Shown here piece after piece: positions 34,492 to 43,400 of a stretch of 64,000 nt of DNA. The position numbers and the translations under genes were made by a program. The DNA is taken from the NCBI RefSeq assembly GCF_015706575.1, contig NW_024037074.1, positions 25,471,334 to 25,535,333 of the forward strand. The letters run 5' to 3'. Each line of letters begins with the position of its first letter. The first letter of the stretch is position 1. This DNA comes from Patiria miniata (taxonomy: Eukaryota; Echinodermata; Asteroidea; Valvatida; Asterinidae). Under the pieces are notes generated by a model, which was given only the letters and a program-made list of their open reading frames with translations, searched no databases and had not been told where the DNA came from.

Positions 34492-37400
34492 CTGCAAATT
34501 TCAAACCAAAACAATAGTGAAGAAGCACAGATGACAATAAGCCTTTTCAGAGTTCCAACTGCTCATTCATAACCTGTGACAACGCGCATTATTTGTCTCA
34601 AATGGCCTTTGACATCATCGCGCCACTGACTTTACAAAAAGGCTGTTTGTGCATTGTGGGTACTGTCAAAGGGCATTTGAGACAAACAATGTGCGTTGTC
34701 ACAGGTTACGAATGCGCGCAGTTGGAACTCCGAAAAGGCTTATACTGCAGTCAGGATTTTTCTGAATGAATACAAAGACTTTCAAATGTACACATCACTT
34801 GTGGAACACCCCACTTACACAACACTTACGGAGTACCTCACTAAGTTATTTATTTGGAGCTTGTAAAAATTGTCAATCACTCTTGTCCAAGGAAATATAC
34901 AACATCTGCTTTTCTGAAATGGACAGATTTGATGGTTCGTATTTTATAGAAAAGATTGATCAACTGACTTGTTTAAAGTTTTGTGTTCATAAATGCCGAA
35001 AAAAAAAACAAGAAAAAATGCTGTTCTTTTAGTTCGCTTCCCCGACTATAAGCTTCTGACAAAACAGGACAATTTAAAGTCAGGTCAGGGAACCAGACTA
35101 GCTGGTTTATGGCCATTCACGAGTATGTTACGGAGTGAAAACAAAATGTTGGCTAACTAAATTCGGTTGAATCTACAGTCAAGTGAAGTATTTCATAATA
35201 ATTTGGCAGGTTTTTTTTTGTTATGTTTTTCAACTGTTGTCTATTAGGCCAAAAAAAAAAATATTCGGTCTCTGGTCAGACCACAGTTCCGGAATTGACG
35301 CAGGGACGCGGCTTTGTTTTGTTTTTTTTTCTTTTTTTTTTTTTCTTCAAGCTTGGATTGTACAGACAAGGTGGGGTACTATTTTGCTTTTTTGGTGTCC
35401 TCATGAACATTGGTGTCCTCCACAATTTGCCTTGGTGCTCTCGATCATTTGCCTTGGTGCAATTTCCCATTCCTTGGTGCTCTTTGGTAAAAAAAATTGA
35501 GGAGGTGCGGCAAAAGAGGGCGCTGTTGGAGCTACCGCAGAACATTTTGGAAAAAAAAAAGATTGACGTGCATGATTAAAATCGACGCGCGCGCTGACCA
35601 GAGACCGACTTATTTTTTTTTTTGGCCTTAACTTGAACACAATGATAAAACAGTAAATAGATTTGAAGCAGTCACTCTCTTACTTGTTGTATGTGGGGCA
35701 AGTAGTGCAGCAGTCTGTGGGTCTTTGGAGGCAAGATCTATAGCTACCTTTCCTTCATTATTCTTAATATTTGTCCGTGCTCCTGAAAAAAAAATAGAAC
35801 ATTTTTGCGATGACAGATAAGCGTATTTGGAAAATCAAAGCACAGTATCCCACCACTAATTACAAAAAAACAGCCAGTATAAAAACAGCCAGTACGTGTA
35901 ATCACGTCCGCCAACACGAACAGGTAAAGAGGCAGTTTAAAACCACCCACGTGATGAGCTCTGGACCAATAGGAATAGGTAAAATGTCTCGGTTATTTAT
36001 GAATAATTGTTTAACCTTCAATTTAATTTGGGTAAACCCAAAAAAATTCAAGAAGAAGTTAAGGAGTTGCCTAAAGAACACCAGTGTGACTCAACCTCAG
36101 AGAGGAATACCAAATTAATGACTAATAATATGGACTGCGAGGCCGATGGGATGCAATAATTATCATCCCCAAGAGTTTTAAATATGGTCACAAAATGCAA
36201 TTTCCACTCGCATGGACCACGCAGGAAACCTTGTACTTGTACCTGGGTCATTCCACTGGGTTGGGAAGCAGTGCATGTTACATCCATATATTTGGTTATA
36301 TTATCAAAAGTATCAATGCATTCTTAACAATTGCTCAACATAATATTTGTCTTAGGGTGTTTCAATACTTGAGAAAGTTTGAAATCATTTGAAAGAACTT
36401 TGACAAAAATATGAGCAAAAATGTATTAATTCGGACGTAACATTGACACCGCGTCAATGTTACATCCAAATATTCTTTTTTCGCCATTTTTTACATGTAT
36501 GTAAAATATTACCCAAACTGACTTTGCATATTTACAACTGGACACCTAAGCACCAAGAAAAGCTTTTGTTTTGGTATAGTCAGGGTTCAAATATTGCAGA
36601 AACAATACCTCAAGTGTGGATGTAACGGTGTAAAAATCACTTAATGGAAGTGTGACATTTGGGTTTTACACCGTGTAAATGTTACATCCACACAACCAAG
36701 TTATCATTTCTGCTCCATTTGATACCTGACTACCATAACAAAAGCTTTTCTTATTGTGTTGCATGTATAGTAAGAAGTACGCAAAGTGAATTTGGGTAAT
36801 GTTTCGCAGAAATTTAAAAAAAGGTACAAATGTCATATTTGGATGTAACACTGGCACGGTGTCAATGTTACGTCCAAAATGACATTTTTTGCCCATATTT
36901 TTAGTTTCCATACATTGAAATGAATTGAAACTTTCTGCAGTGGTGAAACACCAAACAACAAATATTATGTAGAGCAACTGCTAGTAAGGCATTCATGCTT
37001 TTCTTAATATGGTCATATGTCACACATTGTTTCCCCAGCCCGGTGGAATGACCCACCTCTCAAAAGAGAAGTAAAGAAAAGAACAGCACACAAAGCACTT
37101 CTGAACTTACAAATCTAAAGTCATACGTGCCCCTCCTGAACTTCAAAAGGTTCCGAAGCTTGTAGGATATGGCGCACATGTTGACCAACAATTACGGTAG
37201 GTACTGAAGGTGTTGGTAATTATGGTAAGTATGTCTTTTTTTAAAGACAGGTATATGAAGTGAATGAGAAATATGAGACCCATTATGTAGCACCTTATAA
37301 GGGTTTACAAGGTGCTGTGCACATATTGCAGCCACTGCCAGATACACCGGGGCAAACCCCTTCTCTTAGCAATATTTTTAAAGTGTTACAGGATTCTTTA

Positions 37401-40400
37401 ATGTGCATTACACAACACACGGGACCTACGGTTTTACATCCCATCCGAAGGGCGAAGCAATAATGGTAAAGTGCCTTGCTCAAGAGCACAAGCACCATGT
37501 TCCCAGTCAGGGTTCAAACCCATGTTATACGGCACACGAGTCAAACACCGTAACCATTGGCCACAGCACCCCACAAATCATCATCAACCCCAAGATATGC
37601 CACAAAGTTACACCCTTGACTGCAGCACTGACCTTTATCCAGCAACATTTTGACGACCTCTGGGTGACCCTTCCAAGCGGCTGCATGTAACGCCGTGTCC
37701 CCGATCTTATTCTGTGTGTTGATCTCCACCCTGGGCTGACCCAGGAGAATACTGACGCACTCAATGTGGCCACCGTGGGACGCCCAGTAAAGAGGAGTTG
37801 ACCCTGACTTGTCCAATCCGTTAACGGACACCTGTGATCATACAGCGGGACAGAATTAACAATAGCATGAGTTGCTTGATTAATTAACCCTAACTCCCTA
37901 GGCATTTTCCTAGGATGTAGCCTCAATCCTGCAAAATCCTCCAATTGGCCTCATGGAAAAATAGCATATAGCCTCAATCCTGCAAATTCCTCCGTTATTT
38001 CTTGAATATGGTCCATGGAGAGGTGACCACTGCCTGAATCCTGCAAAATCCTCCAGCTATGACTGTCAATGGACTGAGGCAGAGGCAGTGACATCCTGGA
38101 GCAGTGCGGAGGATGTCAAGTATAATCAAGGACTAAATTTATGCACGGCTGAGCATAAACAACACAAGGTCGGGCCCAAGACCTTGACACAGTGCGTACT
38201 CCAAATCAGCAATGCACTTTTGCCATGTAACCTCAATCCTGCAAATTCATCCAATTTGCAAAAAGGATTTTGGAGGATTCAGGGCGGTCAGGGTTAACAC
38301 TCATCATCTACTGGCAGATTTTGGAGGATTTTTGTAGGATTTAGGATCATATTGTTAAAAGATATTAAATGGGGCTTGATGCCCTGTCAAAGTTAAATAT
38401 AAACAATTTGCCAATGGTTTACTGCACAAGGTGGTAGTAAACAATTGTGCACAAGGGCACACATTTTACGTGTGTCATCAACGGACTCCAAAAGAACATG
38501 TGCACATGTTTTCTCTTTTTCTCTCAAAATGTAAATAGTAGCCACTTAGCTAAAATTTCAACCAGTTAGTTATTATGCACCCTACTTTTAAAGGGAATGT
38601 ACATCATTGGCTTTTGCTGTAATTTTCAGAAATGAACTATTCGAGAGGTCAGTATAATAGATCAAATATTGTTACACTGACATTTTTGAAGTTTGGTGTT
38701 CGAAAAGGTTGGAAAAACCAAGAAAAACAAAAATGTTCAAGTTGTCTGGTTCCCTGACTCCACAAAAGATAAAATGGATCAATTTATAGATGATGGAAAA
38801 TTGTAAGGCAAGGGAACCAGTCTAGCTGGCCTGCACCCGTTCATCATGAACATGTAACCAATAGCAAACAAAATTTGGACTGAAAAAAAAATGGTAAATT
38901 TGGAGCAGTAGTTGAAAAATAGTTAGGTTTTCCCAACGCTGGTCGGCCGACCACCGTTGGAAATGTTTACCAAAAAATACCATTTTCTTGAAAATGACTT
39001 CAGACCAGGTGCCATAATTTTACAAGATGCTTGAGACTGTCATTTACCAACATCCTAGTAAGGTATTTTGTAAAAACTTGGTAGTTTTATTTTTCAATGT
39101 TTGCAAATGTTGTATATTCCCTTTAAGATTGTGAAAAATTTAGTTGCTTTAAACAAAAAGTGCACAAATAGCAAATGATCCCGTGTTTGGAAGTTGTGAA
39201 ATCAGTTTGTGTGTGCGAAGTAAGTTTTTAACTTTCTTTTCTTTGTCTGCGTTGATATGCTTCACACAACAATAAGCCTCTGTACTGATGACGACACACT
39301 TTGTTTGTGTGTGCTTTCCTACGGTGCTCAGTGGACCGTGAGGCCCCACTGGCTCCATAGGAAAGTGCACATGTAAACAAAGTGTGACGTCATCAGTACA
39401 GAGGCTTATTGCTTTTACATTGTAAGTTTGCAAAAAACTTGACCATATCATAGACTGATAATGAATTAAATATGAGAGTGTTCTTGAACTCTGTTCCCTT
39501 AGTCCACATAATCAAAGTTTTATTCAAGAAGTTCAGCGCCCTATGGACCTCGACATGGCCCTCAAGCCTGCCATACACAAGAGCTACCGGTACGTGCTGA
39601 GCAAAAAGTCATTCGAGGCCGTTTGCTCATCACGTAGCTCACTGTGTGCGGTGAATTTTGCCGAGTTTTCTGCATTGCGAGCCCATGAGGCAAATATCTA
39701 TCCTGTTTGATTTCTTTCGTCTCGCGAGGTGAAAAACTCACCGTGAGCGGTTAACCCGAGCTACGCGCTGAGCTAATAAGATTAACTAACCAATACAAGC
39801 ATATTATTCCTGGTTGTCGGTCGCGTGATTTAAAAAATGGAGCCAATGGCCAATAGGCTTTAGAAGATTTGCACAAAAATATCTTAAAGTCACAAGTACA
39901 GAGTACGTGATTTCATTGGCTAGTTAATCTTTTTGGCTCAGCACATAGCTCAGGTTGACCGCACATGGTCAGTTTTTCGCCTCACAGCCTCGCGAGGCAG
40001 AAAACTCAGCAAAAATTCACTGCACACAGGATATTTTGAGAGCTACGTGCTGAGCAAATGGCCTCGAATGACGTTTTGCTCACCACATAGCCCTCGTGTG
40101 CGGCGGGCTTTACTCGACTGTCAAAGTACCTTGGTAGTACACTTCGAATCGAGATCAACAACCGTGCAACTCCCGAGGTGACACCTTCCCTTTGCTTCGG
40201 TACAAAACGGCTGTTGGATCTAAAGCTGCCACTGAATATCACAATACTATTTTCTGTTAATTGGAGTTGGGGGATACTTACAAGATTTGCAAGCGACTCT
40301 TTCAGGAAGTCGACATTTCCTCGTTTCGATGCTTCGTGGAGAGGATTGTCTATCTGTGCTGCACTCTGCTCAACTAAAAAAGGAGAATTCAGGGATTTTA

Positions 40401-43400
40401 ATCAAAACATTTCAAATACAAGACTTCTGAAAAATTGGGGGAAAAAAATAAAAATTGTGAGCCCCCCCAAAGCCAAATCTACATATAATGGTAGAAATGC
40501 AAGAGTTACAAACAACAAAATTGTGAAATAAACCACAAAGGGAGAAAAATCAATATTAGTTTGAATAAAGTTGTCTTTGTTGCCTATTATTGGTCAAAAA
40601 AAAAAAATGCTAGAGAAGTGTCCTACTCACTGTAATTGCTTGGGATCAGCCCAGACTTCTTGCCACATCGAGCCTTGTACCAATCTTTGTTGGACTGAAA
40701 AAAAAGATGGAAAAACAAAAACACAATGTTCCGTCAGGTTTCTATACAGGGTGAGTAAAAAAAAACGTAACCCAAATGTCGGGACCATTTTTTTAGTGAA
40801 GTTCTGCATGTAGCACTTTCAAAATCTAGGATATGAAAGCCCAATTCATAAGATTTCTTTTAGTACAAGAATCATTCAAATCACTCATGTACTTTTCAAG
40901 TTACTGAATCTTAAACACGACCTCCGTTTTAAGGTTTTATCCACGGATCACCAAAACAAATCACATTGGGATGTGTGTGAATTGTTTTCGTTTTGATGAA
41001 AGAACGCACGCCTTGTTTGTGATCCGTGGACTGAACTTTAAAACCCTGGCTGTGTTTAAAACCCCGTAACTTGAATAGTACATGAGTGACTTGAGTGATT
41101 CTTGAACTAAAATAAAGCTTATGAATTGGACTTTTATATCCTACATTTAGAAAGTGCTACACGTATGCAGAACTTCACTAAAACAATGGTCCCGACATTT
41201 GGGTTTCGCTTTTTTGACTCGCCCTGTACTGCCATTAACTCTTGAGTAGAGAGTTGACAGATGGATAAGCTTCTTAGCCTCTACTCGCATGATCTGTAGA
41301 TTGTCTTGGATCTGTTTAAAGTTTACTTCCAATTTATAAAACCAAACAGTTGTCTTCTTCTCTCCACACATTTCTATGAAGCCCGGGAAGCAATTTACTA
41401 AATCGTTTATTCGTACGATTGACTAATTCTTCCCCCAACTCACTAAATGGTTCCCACGATTTACTACATGGTTCCCACGATTTAGCTAATTAATAATGGT
41501 TCCCACGATTAACTAAATGGTTCCCACGATTTACTAAATGGTTCCCACGATTTACTAAATGGTTCCCATGATTTACTTAAGCTAATTAATTAATGGTTCC
41601 CACGATTAACTAAATGGTTCCCACGATTCACTAAATGGTTCCCATGATTTACTAAATGGTTTCCATGATTTACTAAATGGGTTTCCATGATCTACCAATT
41701 CGTTCGCACGATTTGCTAACTCACTCCCACGATTTACTGATTCGTTTGCACATTTTACTAATTTGTACGCAAGATTTAGTAAATCATGCACACAACTTAG
41801 CAACGGCGGGAAAAATAAGTCCACTGTGTCCCTTCCTAGGCTTCATACACTTCTTTAGGCATGTGGACTACAGTGCAAAGAATATTTTGAGGTGGTCTTA
41901 GTTTTCTTAAAACACCAGAATAATAACAAAAACCTAAGTTAGACTTGAAACTTTGCATGGTGGTGGTATGAACTAATGAAGGTTTGCAGTAACACAATGT
42001 AGAAATCTCTTTTGGGAAGATGTGTGGTTCTGAAAAGATGATCAGGGCATACTGATCGGAACGTCGACGATCAGAGCATACTGATCGGAACGTCGACGAT
42101 CAGAGCATACTGATCAGAACGTTGAGTTTTACAACCCACTGGTTCTTTTCAGAACCACACATCTTCCCAAAAGAGATCTCTACACGGTGTTACCACAAAC
42201 CTTCACAAAAACAAAAGCCTAAAAAACAAACATGGAAACTCACCATGTCTGTGACATACAGCAGATCTCCCTCCTCAAAAGTAAGCTCATCGCTCTGTAG
42301 AGTAACGAAAGTATAAAATTATAAGCAACATATTAGAAACACACAGCATGTGGTCTGCTGGGAAGGTTGCCCAGCTAACATCATGCTGCAGGGAGTACCT
42401 GATAGGGCAAGAACGAAAGGAATACTACCAAAGAAATAGACGGACAACATGAAGGTCTAGACCAACCATAGAGCTATTTTAAATTACTAGAGCGCTAACT
42501 TCGTGTACAAAGTAATGCCTGCTGGGCGCATCCACGTTTGTGCACAAACCTATGGAGACCTAGAAATTTTGTACGGCTTTTGTACGGCTATTTGCATCTG
42601 CGTTTGTATTCCATACCAGTGCGTTATCGAAGCCAATACGCCCAAAACCAAAATGCACGATCAGCAAATGAGCGTGTCATTTTGCTCTACACAAACAGCG
42701 CAACGCGTGCGCGTGTTCGCTGCAGATGCTTTTTGCCGTCACGTTTTTTTTAACCGTCAATGACGCGCTTAAGTTGTATGTTCTACTTGCGCGTTGCATG
42801 TAGAGTACACTTTCAAAATTAAATCCATCTAATTTCATTATGTTCTACCAAAACGTACATAAATTCAAAATGTTTGCCCCCAGGACGGTTTCAAAGCGTC
42901 TCCGCGCACAGAATGATGAGTTAGCGTTCTAGTAATTTAATATAGCTCTATGAGACCAACTCAGATTGACTGCTGACTAAAGAACTTGTGTCTTTACCGC
43001 TATAGGGCTGTGCATTGGGACCGAGTACCTACTCGGTGCTTGGTTGGTGCTTCTCCTAAATACTCCACAGGAGGCCAGAAACACTGGGGCAAACCCCTTC
43101 AATAGCGATAAGTGTCACTGGTTTTTTTACGTGCATTTCATTACACAACACATGGGACTAATGGTTAAGTGCCTTGCTTAGGGGCACAAGTGTTCAGACC
43201 CGGGCTCAAACCCACATTCTGCTGCCTCTAAAACACCAGAGCATGAGTCTGGTGCGGTGCTCTCAACCGCTGGGCCATGACACTCCATAGTGAGCTACCT
43301 GATCACTACCTGACCGCTGATGTCAGGAATCGGTTCCAGATTATGGGATCGGGGGAAAAAAAACAACATATCACATTTATGGTGCTTGCGAAAGTTGCAG

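Noticed and set aside
41440..41770. CRISPR-like array
   Set aside because: Units are contiguous without unique spacers, and the DNA is eukaryotic.
41606..41824. A protein with ESWEPFS heptads
   Set aside because: It is the translation of the 21-bp minisatellite inside an OSTF1 intron.
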